A DNA stretch of 64,000 nucleotides. It comes from an uncultured Pelagibacteraceae bacterium. GTDB taxonomy: Bacteria > Pseudomonadota > Alphaproteobacteria > Pelagibacterales > Pelagibacteraceae. Position numbers and translations under genes: made by a program. The stretch covers positions 27,177-91,176 of the forward strand of contig CACDAL010000004.1 of NCBI GenBank assembly GCA_902550805.1, given 5' to 3'. This document shows, one piece after another, positions 1-7,307 of this stretch. Within the stretch, counting starts at the first letter, position 1, and every line of letters begins with the position of its first letter. A model generated the notes under the pieces. The model had not been told where the DNA came from. It did no database searches and was given only the letters and a program-made list of their open reading frames with translations.

Positions 1-201
1 GCCTTTGTAAAAACTCTCTGGTGCATCAATGCCTGAAAATCTAATTTTTTTTTTACCTATTTGAATTGTATCTCCATCTATAACTCTATCCAAACCTTTG
101 CCAAAAAAAGTGGCTTTAATTTCAAAACAGTAAGAATTTGATGTGCTTATAAAAAATAAAATAAATGCAAAATTATTTAAAATCAGACTTAGCTTTTTCA
201 T
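1..201 (-). CDS. Secreted thermonuclease-like (SNase) protein, 3' end outside window
   Basis: Only the first 67 residues are present; the gene runs off the left edge. It opens MKKLSLILNNFAFILFF, a short basic stretch followed by a hydrophobic run and small residues, which looks like a signal peptide or N-terminal anchor. After it come RVIDGDTIQIG and IRFSGIDAPES, the classic opening of the staphylococcal-nuclease fold (VxDGDT and RLxGIDAPE signatures), where the first Asp of DGDT is a calcium/active-site residue. By family it should be an extracytoplasmic nuclease that cleaves DNA or RNA. The chosen ATG at 201-199 lies inside the 3' end of the upstream gene (overlap of 29 bases). The signal peptide begins exactly at that ATG, which supports the start. 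The catalytic Arg and Glu further on cannot be checked. Confidence 0.75.
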   Translation of the reverse strand, partial: MKKLSLILNNFAFILFFISTSNSYCFEIKATFFGKGLDRVIDGDTIQIGKKKIRFSGIDAPESFYKG

Positions 202-481
202 TAAGCTCATCCATTTTTTTTCTAATGTCTTCGTCTAAAATATTATGATCTTTCAGATCTTCTTTAACTTTTCTAAATACATCGTCATCTCCTGCTTCTG
301 CAAAATCAGCTTTTATTACCGCTTCTATATATTCTTTTTCCTGATCAGAATCTTTACCTAAAATTTGTGAAACCCATTGACCTAAATATTTATTTCTACG
401 AGCGCTTACTTTAAACTGCAGTTCTTCATCATGTACAAACTTTTTTTCAAAACTTTTTTCTCTTTCCTCAAAAGTACTCAC
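173..481 (-). CDS. ATPase inhibitor subunit zeta (DUF1476 family)
   Basis: This 102-residue protein matches the alphaproteobacterial DUF1476/zeta family in length and sequence: TFEEREKSFEKKFVHDEEL at the N-terminus, then ARRNKYLGQW and ADFAEAGDDDVFRKV. In Paracoccus denitrificans the zeta subunit binds F1 and blocks ATP hydrolysis through its N-terminal segment, which is clearly kept here. It is a small soluble, highly charged, predicted all-helical protein. The start is a GTG at 481-479 that overlaps the stop of the VanZ-like gene (GTGA). A strong AGGAGG lies five bases upstream and decides the start. The F1 genes it would inhibit are in this same window, about 33 kb away. Family identity is firm; the inhibitory role is inferred from homologues. 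Confidence 0.85.
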   Translation of the reverse strand: MSTFEEREKSFEKKFVHDEELQFKVSARRNKYLGQWVSQILGKDSDQEKEYIEAVIKADFAEAGDDDVFRKVKEDLKDHNILDEDIRKKMDELNEKAKSDFK

Positions 482-849
482 TTTAACCTCCTAAAAATAA
501 ATAATTTAAATAAAATTAAAGATAATAATACTCCCAATATATTTCCAAGTAAATCTGCAACTTCAAAACTCCTGATGGGGATAATTATATGAAGTAATTC
601 TAAAAGTATTGATAATGATATTAAATAATAGGATATTTTTTTTAAATCTTTTGAAAAAGATAAAAATCCTATAGCTGATAAAATAAAAAAAACATAAAAA
701 TGATTGGAGGAAACTAAAAAATCTCTTGTTAGCTGAGGTTGAATATAACAATCATTATACAAGAAACATCCCATAATACTTCCTGGATATAAATAGAAAA
801 TAATTAGTATAATGTTTAATACGTAAAATGAATTCTTTAATATTTTCAT
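478..849 (-). CDS. VanZ-like small membrane protein
   Basis: A 123-residue protein with about four hydrophobic segments (roughly residues 8-24, 50-66, 75-90 and 100-118). The pattern HFYVFFILSAIGFL, then a Glu in ILLELLHIIIP, then DLLGNILGVLLS, follows the VanZ-like order of a His/Phe helix, an E-Q/P-R loop and a D-x-x-x-N-x-x-G segment. The family is named after the teicoplanin-resistance accessory protein, but most members have no assigned function, and I do not infer resistance. It is co-transcribed with the zeta gene (four-base overlap) and diverges from gpmA with only 26 bases between the start codons. Inner-membrane location is inferred from hydrophobicity. Confidence 0.6.
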   Translation of the reverse strand: MKILKNSFYVLNIILIIFYLYPGSIMGCFLYNDCYIQPQLTRDFLVSSNHFYVFFILSAIGFLSFSKDLKKISYYLISLSILLELLHIIIPIRSFEVADLLGNILGVLLSLILFKLFIFRRLK

Positions 850-875
850 AATTATTCTATATTAAATTTTCATAT

Positions 876-1592
876 ATGAGTCATCTTATACTTGTAAGAC
901 ATGGACAAAGTGAATGGAATTTAGAAAATAGATTTACCGGTTGGGTGGATGTCGATTTAGCACCCAAAGGAAAACTTGAGGCTTGCAAAGCGGGTGAATT
1001 AATAAAAAAACTTGATGTAAGTATTGAACATTTTTTTTGTTCTTATCAAAAAAGAGCTATTAATACTTTAAAATTGATATTGAACACTATGAGAATTAAA
1101 GATGATAAAATAGTTAAAGCATGGGAATTGAATGAAAGACATTACGGATCTTTAACTGGTTTAAACAAAGATGAAATGAAAAAAAAATTAGGTGAAGATA
1201 AAATTCATATTTTTAGAAGATCTTGGGATATGCCTCCAGATCCTTTAAGTAAAAACAATCCTTATCATCCTTTAAATATTGAAATTTATAAAAATATACC
1301 AAAAGAAAAAATACCTGACACTGAGTCATTAAAAGATACATATGATAGAGTAATTCCATATTTCAAAAAACATATAGAAAAAAAGATAAGTGAAAATGTT
1401 ATAATTTCTGCTCATGGAAATTCTATTAGATCTCTCTGCAAATTTTTATTTGAAATAAATAATGAAGAAATTTCAAATTTAGAAATTCCAACAGGCAATC
1501 CTCTAATTTTAAAATTTGATGATAATATTAAATTATTAGATGCAAAATATTTAGATCAGGAAAGGGCAAAAGATTTAATTAAATTTAATTAA
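876..1592 (+). CDS. gpmA: 2,3-bisphosphoglycerate-dependent phosphoglycerate mutase
   Basis: Interconverts 3- and 2-phosphoglycerate in glycolysis/gluconeogenesis through a phosphohistidine. The protein has 238 residues, normal for the family. It begins LILVRHGQSEWN with the phospho-accepting His9 in the RHG motif, continues RFTGWVDVDL, and has the second catalytic His180 in ISAHGNSIRS and the acid/base Glu87 in WELNERHYG. ATG 876 is the only start that keeps the RHG motif at its usual distance from the N-terminus. There is no Shine-Dalgarno sequence, and a TATATT element sits only about 13 bases upstream, so the leader may be very short. The 3' end shares a TTAA with the stop codon of the convergent murU gene. 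Confidence 0.93.
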   Translation: MSHLILVRHGQSEWNLENRFTGWVDVDLAPKGKLEACKAGELIKKLDVSIEHFFCSYQKRAINTLKLILNTMRIKDDKIVKAWELNERHYGSLTGLNKDEMKKKLGEDKIHIFRRSWDMPPDPLSKNNPYHPLNIEIYKNIPKEKIPDTESLKDTYDRVIPYFKKHIEKKISENVIISAHGNSIRSLCKFLFEINNEEISNLEIPTGNPLILKFDDNIKLLDAKYLDQERAKDLIKFN

Positions 1593-2272
1593 TTCAATTT
1601 ATTATATATATCAATGTCTGTTACATGGGTAAATTCACTTAAACTTTCATATCCATATAATTCTTTTTTATCTAATAAATCATTCCAAATTTCAGACATT
1701 GAAAAAATATTATTTTCCACTTTTTCAAATATTTTTCTATTTAATATCTGACAACCGGTATATATAAATTCATTTTTACTTTCTTTGTATAGTTTGCCAT
1801 TATTCAAATTAAAATCTCCTTTAAATCGAGTGTCAAAACTTCTGTTTTTTTTTACCACCATAAGTAAATTTTTTATTTTATTTTTAAAATAAAATTTTTC
1901 CATTTCAAAAAATGTATTCATATAATTTGAATTCCATAAAGTATCTGGATTCAAAGTAAGAAAATCTTCTTCCTCAGATTTTTTAATTAAATTATATATA
2001 CCACCACCAGTATCTAATATTCTTTCACCATCATTTATAATATCTATATTTAAAGAATTGTTTTGTTTTTCAATAAAATTATTGATTTGATCACTTAAAT
2101 AAAATGTATTTATTTTTAATTTGGTTATCCCAACAGATTCAACAAATTTTAATGTATTGTCCAATAAGTTCAAATTTTTAACATTTAACAATGGCTTGGG
2201 GACATTATTTGTTATCGGTGCTAATCTTTTTCCGTAGCCTGCACATAATATTAAAGCTGTTTTAATTTTCAT
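1589..2272 (-). CDS. murU: N-acetylmuramate alpha-1-phosphate uridylyltransferase (MurU-type nucleotidyltransferase)
   Basis: A 227-residue sugar-1-phosphate nucleotidyltransferase. The N-terminal ALILCAGYGKRLAPIT is the NTP-binding signature (GxGxRL with the following PxxxPKP, here NNVPKPLL). NDGERILDTGGGI and LNPDTLWN carry the substrate-binding and metal-binding residues. Assignment to MurU rather than a generic sugar nucleotidyltransferase rests on its pairing with the kinase-like gene just upstream. That amgK-murU pair converts recycled MurNAc to UDP-MurNAc in proteobacteria, bypassing early muropeptide synthesis. It overlaps amgK by 11 bases, so the two are translationally coupled. The cytoplasmic recycling role is inferred from the pair. 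Confidence 0.8.
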   Translation of the reverse strand: MKIKTALILCAGYGKRLAPITNNVPKPLLNVKNLNLLDNTLKFVESVGITKLKINTFYLSDQINNFIEKQNNSLNIDIINDGERILDTGGGIYNLIKKSEEEDFLTLNPDTLWNSNYMNTFFEMEKFYFKNKIKNLLMVVKKNRSFDTRFKGDFNLNNGKLYKESKNEFIYTGCQILNRKIFEKVENNIFSMSEIWNDLLDKKELYGYESLSEFTHVTDIDIYNKLN

Positions 2273-3221
2273 AATTTCTAATTTTTTCTGGAAAATTCTT
2301 ATCTATAATTTTTTTTAATTCACTAAACTTTCTATTATTATTAATTCTATTTTCTATTAATTTCCAAGCATAAGGTATGAGTTTTAAATATTTATGTTTT
2401 CGATCTCGCGCGGAAAGTCTTGAAAAAATTCCAATTATTTTAAAATTTCTTAATATCGATAAAATTTCAAAATCGTTTTTAAATTTGTTCTTATCTAATG
2501 ATTTATTTATTTTAATAAATTCATTAAAAATTTTATCCTTTAATTTTTTATTTGTCTTAAGTCGAACATCGTCAATTAATGATGCCAAATCATATGCTAT
2601 ATTGCCATAAACTGCGTCCTGACTATCTATTAATCCAAAACCCTTTTTGGTAACCATTATGTTTGAAACATGAAAATCACGGTGAATAAAGATTTTTTTT
2701 TTGTAAATCAAACTATTTAACAAATTTTTAAATATCTTTGATATCTTTCTTTTTATAACATTCTTTCTTTCACCTTTTATAAATTTAGGCAAATACCATT
2801 TCAAAAATAAATTTGATTCATTAATCAGAATTTCTTTGGAATAGTTTGGAATTTTATATTCTGTATTTAAAAATGTTTTTATTTTTTTTGTTTTTATTTT
2901 TTGAATCTTTTTGAGCAATAAAAGAATTTTTTTATAAAAAAATAATTGATTTACTTTTTTTTTTCTTAAAAATTGTGAAACAATTAAGTCACCAAAGTCT
3001 TCAATCTCTATATAATTTTTATTATAATTGTTGTTTATCAATTTTGGAGCTAGTAATTTTTTTTTTATTAAAAGTTTGTTTATTGCGGCATAAATAACTA
3101 AATTAATTTTTTTTTGTTTTTTGCAATAAACTATAACTGAAGTCTGTTTTAAATTTTTTTTTCTATAAAAAGATCTAAAAGATGCGTCACCTGATAATTT
3201 TTTTAAGTTATTTAAGTTCAT
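2262..3221 (-). CDS. amgK: Anomeric MurNAc/GlcNAc kinase, aminoglycoside-phosphotransferase fold (AmgK)
   Basis: A 319-residue APH-fold kinase. The catalytic loop is FIHRDFHVSNIMV (His180, Asp182) and the metal-binding Asp199 is in FGLIDSQDA; YGNIAYDLASLIDD follows, as in the AmgK family. It phosphorylates the anomeric carbon of MurNAc (and GlcNAc), giving the substrate for MurU. It lies between tsaE and murU with overlaps of 14 and 11 bases, matching the tsaE-amgK-murU order of other alphaproteobacteria. It is unusually rich in lysine (long KKK/IKK stretches), as are several other genes here, which fits the AT-rich base composition rather than transfer. The N-lobe is divergent, so substrate choice is inferred from context. 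Confidence 0.78.
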   Translation of the reverse strand: MNLNNLKKLSGDASFRSFYRKKNLKQTSVIVYCKKQKKINLVIYAAINKLLIKKKLLAPKLINNNYNKNYIEIEDFGDLIVSQFLRKKKVNQLFFYKKILLLLKKIQKIKTKKIKTFLNTEYKIPNYSKEILINESNLFLKWYLPKFIKGERKNVIKRKISKIFKNLLNSLIYKKKIFIHRDFHVSNIMVTKKGFGLIDSQDAVYGNIAYDLASLIDDVRLKTNKKLKDKIFNEFIKINKSLDKNKFKNDFEILSILRNFKIIGIFSRLSARDRKHKYLKLIPYAWKLIENRINNNRKFSELKKIIDKNFPEKIRNYEN

Positions 3222-3690
3222 CTAAGAAACTAATTTTTCCGTTTGTTGAAATAGTAAGAAATCTTTTATTGTAATCTTCATCATATTCAAAATGTAAATC
3301 TAATATATTATTTATTTTATAATTTTTAATTATTTCAGGCCATTCAATTAAAGTAATTTGTTCTGAAATATTTTCAAAAATACCAAGACTATTTAATTCT
3401 TTTTCATCACTAATCCTATATAGGTCATAATGCCTAATAATTAATGATTGTAAGTGATACTCATTAACTAAATTAAAAGTTGGGCTAGGCACCTCTGTAA
3501 TTGATTGTTTGTTTCTTGTTTGCAAAAAGTTAATTAGGTATTTAATAAAAGTTGATTTACCAACTCCTAATTCTCCTTTAAAAAATAAAATATCACCAAT
3601 TTTAATGTTATTGGATAATATTTTTGCAATAGATTTTGTCTTGCCTTCTTCTGAGATATTAATTCTGCTACTTCTAGTAGCGGTAAGCAT
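3208..3690 (-). CDS. tsaE: tRNA threonylcarbamoyladenosine biosynthesis ATPase TsaE
   Basis: TsaE is the ATPase partner of TsaB-TsaD in making the t6A37 modification on ANN-decoding tRNAs. The P-loop GELGVGKST falls at residues 39-47, followed by [11 protein letters not shown], the HYDLYRI motif and ITLIEWPE, all diagnostic. An open frame extends further upstream inside ahcY, but the family starts about 35-40 residues before the P-loop. I therefore place the start at the ATG 3690-3688 (160 residues), which overlaps the end of ahcY by 17 bases. An AAGGA lies about 13 bases upstream of it, so the start is reasonable but not certain. It is followed at once by amgK. Confidence 0.87.
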   Translation of the reverse strand: MLTATRSSRINISEEGKTKSIAKILSNNIKIGDILFFKGELGVGKSTFIKYLINFLQTRNKQSITEVPSPTFNLVNEYHLQSLIIRHYDLYRISDEKELNSLGIFENISEQITLIEWPEIIKNYKINNILDLHFEYDEDYNKRFLTISTNGKISFLDELK

Positions 3691-4966
3691 CTGGTTTATA
3701 AGGTCCTTCCGGTGTAACACTAATATAATCTGCTTGATCTTTAGACAATTTAGTAAGTTTAGCACCAACTTTTTCTAGATGAAGTCTTGCTACCTTTTCA
3801 TCAAGGTGTTTTGGCAATACATATACTTTTTTTTCATACTTGTCAGAGTTATTCCATAATTCAATTTGCGCAGTAACTTGATTTGTAAATGAAGCACTCA
3901 TAACAAAACTTGGGTGTCCAGTTGCACAACCTAAATTTACCAATCTCCCTTCGGCTAGTAAAATGATTCTCTTGCTGTCTGGAAATGTTATTTCATGTAC
4001 TTGAGGTTTAATTTCATCCCATTTATAATTTTTTAAAGCTTCGACTTGAATTTCATTATCAAAGTGACCAATATTACAAAGTATTGCCCTATCTTTCATT
4101 GCTCTCATATGATCTGCGGTAACTATATCTTTATTTCCAGTCGCTGTTACTACTATGTCCGCTTCTTTAATCATTTCATCCATTAATACTACCTCATAAC
4201 CTTCCATAGCTGCTTGTAATGCACATATAGGATCTGTTTCAGTTACCATTACTCTTGCTCCACTTTGACGTAAAGATGCTGCACTCCCCTTTCCAACATC
4301 TCCGAAGCCTGCAACAATTGCAACTTTGCCTGACATCATAACATCTGTTGCTCTCTTAATCCCGTCAACTAAACTTTCTCGACAACCATATAAATTATCA
4401 AATTTTGATTTTGTAACAGAATCATTAACATTAATGGCTGGAACTAATAAAGTTCCTTCTGATTCCATTTTCTTTAGAGCTAAAACTCCAGTGGTAGTTT
4501 CTTCCGAAAGTCCTTTAATTGATTTTAATAAATCTTTATAATCTTTGTGCATTAAAGCTGTTAAATCCCCACCATCATCAAGAATCATATTTGGTTTCCA
4601 ATCCTTTTTTCCTTCGATTGTTTGTTTAACGCACCACCAGTACTCTTCTTCAGTTTCTCCTTTCCACGCAAATACTGGAATCCCAGCTTTAGCTATTGCT
4701 GCTGCTGCATGATCTTGTGTTGAAAATATGTTGCATGAAGACCATCTTACCTCTGCTCCCAATTCAACTAATGTTTCTATAAGAACTGCTGTCTGAATTG
4801 TCATGTGAAGGCAACCTAATATTCTTGCTCCTTTAAGCGGCTTCTTTCCTTTATATTCTGTTCTCAATGCCATTAAGCCTGGCATTTCAGTTTCTGCTAG
4901 TGAAACTTCTTTTCTTCCAAATTCTGCTAAATTAATATCTTTAACTTTGTAGTCACTCATATTCAT
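3674..4966 (-). CDS. ahcY: Adenosylhomocysteinase
   Basis: Hydrolyses S-adenosylhomocysteine to adenosine and homocysteine using tightly bound NAD, clearing the product of all SAM-dependent methylations. The protein has about 430 residues. Signatures include the NAD-binding [13 protein letters not shown], the substrate/active-site [15 protein letters not shown], and the C-terminal [10 protein letters not shown] that is almost invariant. The open frame extends 11 codons further, but an AAAGGA sits immediately before ATG 4966 (with another ATG at 4960), so translation starts there. In other alphaproteobacteria this gene follows chvG after a PTS segment; here it follows chvG directly. In DMSP-using SAR11 cells, homocysteine flow matters for sulfur assimilation. 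I looked at the 59 bases upstream and see no riboswitch. Confidence 0.95.
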   Translation of the reverse strand: MNMSDYKVKDINLAEFGRKEVSLAETEMPGLMALRTEYKGKKPLKGARILGCLHMTIQTAVLIETLVELGAEVRWSSCNIFSTQDHAAAAIAKAGIPVFAWKGETEEEYWWCVKQTIEGKKDWKPNMILDDGGDLTALMHKDYKDLLKSIKGLSEETTTGVLALKKMESEGTLLVPAINVNDSVTKSKFDNLYGCRESLVDGIKRATDVMMSGKVAIVAGFGDVGKGSAASLRQSGARVMVTETDPICALQAAMEGYEVVLMDEMIKEADIVVTATGNKDIVTADHMRAMKDRAILCNIGHFDNEIQVEALKNYKWDEIKPQVHEITFPDSKRIILLAEGRLVNLGCATGHPSFVMSASFTNQVTAQIELWNNSDKYEKKVYVLPKHLDEKVARLHLEKVGAKLTKLSKDQADYISVTPEGPYKPDAYRY

Positions 4967-5025
4967 TAATCCTTTCAGGTAAAGTTGGTTTTTTAACAAT
5001 ATTATTTATATTAATCAACTTCTGA

Positions 5026-6558
5026 TTATACAATTGGAAAAGTAATTTCTACTTTTGCACCCTTGTTCTTATTATTTGTGGCTTTTATATCAGCATTATG
5101 AAGTTCAACAAGATTTTTTACAATATTTAAACCCAGTCCAGAATGTTCACCAAATTTTTCAGGTCTATTACTGTAAAATCTATCAAAAATTTTATTTGTG
5201 TCCTTTTCGCTAAACCCAATACCTTCATCTAAAACAACTAATGATAGTCTACCATCTTCTTTTTTGGAAATTTCTACAGTTATTTCCTGATTGTCTTTAC
5301 TAAAAGAAATAGAATTTTCTAAAAGATTAGCAATTATCTGCTCTATCCTACTTTCAATACCAAGAATTTTATATTCTTTTGCACCGTTTGTTTTAAGTTT
5401 AATACCAATTGATCTTTTTGACTCATAAATACTATTGAAATCATCAACGACTGACTTAACTATATTTTTTAGATCAACTTTTATCATCTTTTCAGATGAA
5501 ATAGCCGCTTCATCTTTTAACATTTGTGAATAATCAGTTATTAATCTTTCAATTCTTTCTACATCATGGGATATAATTCCCACTAACTTATTTCTTTGAT
5601 CTTTATTCTCAGTTTCTGAAATAATTTCAGAAGCACTTTTTAAAGATGTTAAAGGATTTCTAATTTCATGAAGTAAATCAGTTGAGTAGTTTTCAGCTGT
5701 AGCAATTCTTTTATTGAGTTCATTTGTCATTTCATCTAATGATTTAGATAAAATACCCAATTCATCATTTCTATTTTTTATATTTTCTATGTTTGATTTT
5801 TCTTTACTTTTGTCTTTTATAATTTTTGTGTAAGTAACAAGATTCCTTATAGGTTTTAAAAAATATCTATTTAAAACAAATGAAAATATCAATATTACAA
5901 TGCCCACAACTATTGCTGTTCTAATTATAAAATTTTTTCTTTCATTGATTGCGGCTTTCACATCATTTGCATTTTCAATAATAGCTAGATAGCCAACATT
6001 TTTATTATTTGTTATGACATTTCTTATAGTTATTAATAAAAAATGATCATATGATTCTTCTATAAATGTATATGGCTTTCCAAACTGGCTTGAATTTGAA
6101 TAATTTTTCAATTTTAAAATAATTTTAGAAGATTTATTTTTTTTCTTAATTTCACTTTTTTTTTCCTTTTTATTTATATCTTTATTTAGATCATTCATTT
6201 CCACTATATCTAATCTTTTTGAAAAAGCTCTAGGATCTAAATCTAATGTGTCTGTATCTCCAATTAACTTAAAATTATTATCAAAAATTTGTACTCTATC
6301 CAAATTTTGAAAAAGAAATCTGGTAGAAAATAAAAATTTTCTTATATCTTTTTCATTAAATTCGATTTTTAACCTATTAAGATTTTCTATTGTATTATTT
6401 AAGGTTTTAATGTGATTAAAGGTTTTATCTTTTATTAATGATGATTGAATACTATTAAAATAAATTAATGTTAAAATTCCAATAACTAATAAAACAAGAA
6501 AATTAATAAAAAGGAATTTTTTTAAAATAGATAAATTTTTTATAAATATACTTAACAT
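5026..6558 (-). CDS. chvG: Two-component sensor histidine kinase, ChvG/ExoS family
   Basis: Inner-membrane sensor kinase of the ChvG-ChvI system, which in rhizobia responds to acid or envelope stress. The order is TM1 about residues 14-34, a periplasmic domain of about 175 residues with a lysine-rich linker near 130-150, TM2 about 210-232, HAMP, then the dimerisation/phosphoacceptor box LLHEIRNPLTSLKS with His297. The ATPase domain follows: IIANLLENSISFS (N box), LDEGIGF (G1), HSGLGLNIVKNL (G2). The upstream chvI stop TGA overlaps the ATG at 6558 (TGATG). A GTG one codon earlier is possible. Length of 510 is slightly short of the rhizobial proteins. Confidence 0.87.
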   Translation of the reverse strand: MLSIFIKNLSILKKFLFINFLVLLVIGILTLIYFNSIQSSLIKDKTFNHIKTLNNTIENLNRLKIEFNEKDIRKFLFSTRFLFQNLDRVQIFDNNFKLIGDTDTLDLDPRAFSKRLDIVEMNDLNKDINKKEKKSEIKKKNKSSKIILKLKNYSNSSQFGKPYTFIEESYDHFLLITIRNVITNNKNVGYLAIIENANDVKAAINERKNFIIRTAIVVGIVILIFSFVLNRYFLKPIRNLVTYTKIIKDKSKEKSNIENIKNRNDELGILSKSLDEMTNELNKRIATAENYSTDLLHEIRNPLTSLKSASEIISETENKDQRNKLVGIISHDVERIERLITDYSQMLKDEAAISSEKMIKVDLKNIVKSVVDDFNSIYESKRSIGIKLKTNGAKEYKILGIESRIEQIIANLLENSISFSKDNQEITVEISKKEDGRLSLVVLDEGIGFSEKDTNKIFDRFYSNRPEKFGEHSGLGLNIVKNLVELHNADIKATNNKNKGAKVEITFPIV

Positions 6559-7256
6559 CACTTAACATTCCAACGATATCCACTTCCATATCTTGTTTCA
6601 ATTGCAGAAAAATTGTTATCTATTTTTTTAAATTTTTTTCTGATTCTTTTGACATGACTATCTATGGTCCTATCTTCTATATCGGTATCTTCTCTGTAAG
6701 CAACATCCATTAGTTGTGATCTTTCTTTAATAATGCCAGGTCTTTTTGCAAGTTCTTTGACAATTAAAAATTCAGTTGTGGTTAACTTGTCAGGAAGCTG
6801 CTTTCCATCCCACTCACACTCTAACTGTAGTGGGTCTAATTTTAATTTTCCATGAGAAATAATATTTTTATTTTCTTCAATATTATTATCTTTTTTCCTC
6901 AGCTGAACTCTAATTCTTTCAATTAAAACTTTCGTTGAAAAACCTCCAGATTTTTTTACAAAATCATCCGCACCGAGTTTTAAACCTAATAATTCATCAA
7001 CCTCATCATCTTTTGAAGTTAAAAAAATTACTGGCATTGATGTTTTTTTTCTTAATTTTTTTAATAACTCTTCACCGTCCATTCTAGGCATCTTTATATC
7101 TATAACTGCTAGATCTGGAGGAGTTCTTGATAAACCTATTAATGCACTTTCTCCATCTAAATAAGTTTGTATATTAAAACCTTCCTTTTCAAGAGATATG
7201 CTTAAACTTGTTAAAATATTCCTATCATCATCTACAAGAGCAATTGTATGTTTCAT
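6558..7256 (-). CDS. chvI: Response regulator ChvI (OmpR family)
   Basis: A 232-residue OmpR-type regulator. The receiver begins IALVDDDRNILTS (acidic Asp9-Asp11), has the phospho-acceptor Asp53 in VIDIKMPRMDG and Thr80 in FLTSKDDEVDEL. These closely follow rhizobial ChvI. The winged-helix DNA-binding domain occupies about residues 130-232 (DRTIDSHVKRIRKKF, TRYGSGYRW). Oddity: the universal Lys-Pro after the fifth strand is replaced. Here the sequence reads DDFVKKSGGFS, so the proline is gone and two residues are inserted. The signalling lysine remains. It is followed by chvG with a TGATG junction and preceded by a likely promoter placed so close that the leader may be only about five bases. 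Confidence 0.9.
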   Translation of the reverse strand: MKHTIALVDDDRNILTSLSISLEKEGFNIQTYLDGESALIGLSRTPPDLAVIDIKMPRMDGEELLKKLRKKTSMPVIFLTSKDDEVDELLGLKLGADDFVKKSGGFSTKVLIERIRVQLRKKDNNIEENKNIISHGKLKLDPLQLECEWDGKQLPDKLTTTEFLIVKELAKRPGIIKERSQLMDVAYREDTDIEDRTIDSHVKRIRKKFKKIDNNFSAIETRYGSGYRWNVK

Positions 7257-7267
7257 AAATAATATTA

Positions 7268-7296
7268 AAAATACTAAATTGTTCTAATTTGGGCAA
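7268..7296 (-). promoter_or_regulatory. Candidate sigma-70 promoter for chvI-chvG
   Basis: On the minus strand, TTGCCC (7296-7291) and TATTTT (7273-7268) are separated by 17 bases. The expected start site is near 7261, only about five bases before the chvI ATG, and no Shine-Dalgarno sequence is visible. In such AT-rich DNA a -10-like hexamer alone means little; the -35 match and exact spacing are what support it. Confidence 0.35.
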
Positions 7297-7307
7297 TTGA
7301 TTGTTTA

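Noticed and set aside
3691-3768. Longer TsaE N-terminus inside ahcY
   Set aside because: It would place the P-loop too far from the start for the family and lies wholly in ahcY coding sequence.
4967-5025. Possible SAH or SAM riboswitch before ahcY
   Set aside because: The 59 bases are AT-rich and show no conserved helices or SAM/SAH consensus bases; only a ribosome site is visible.
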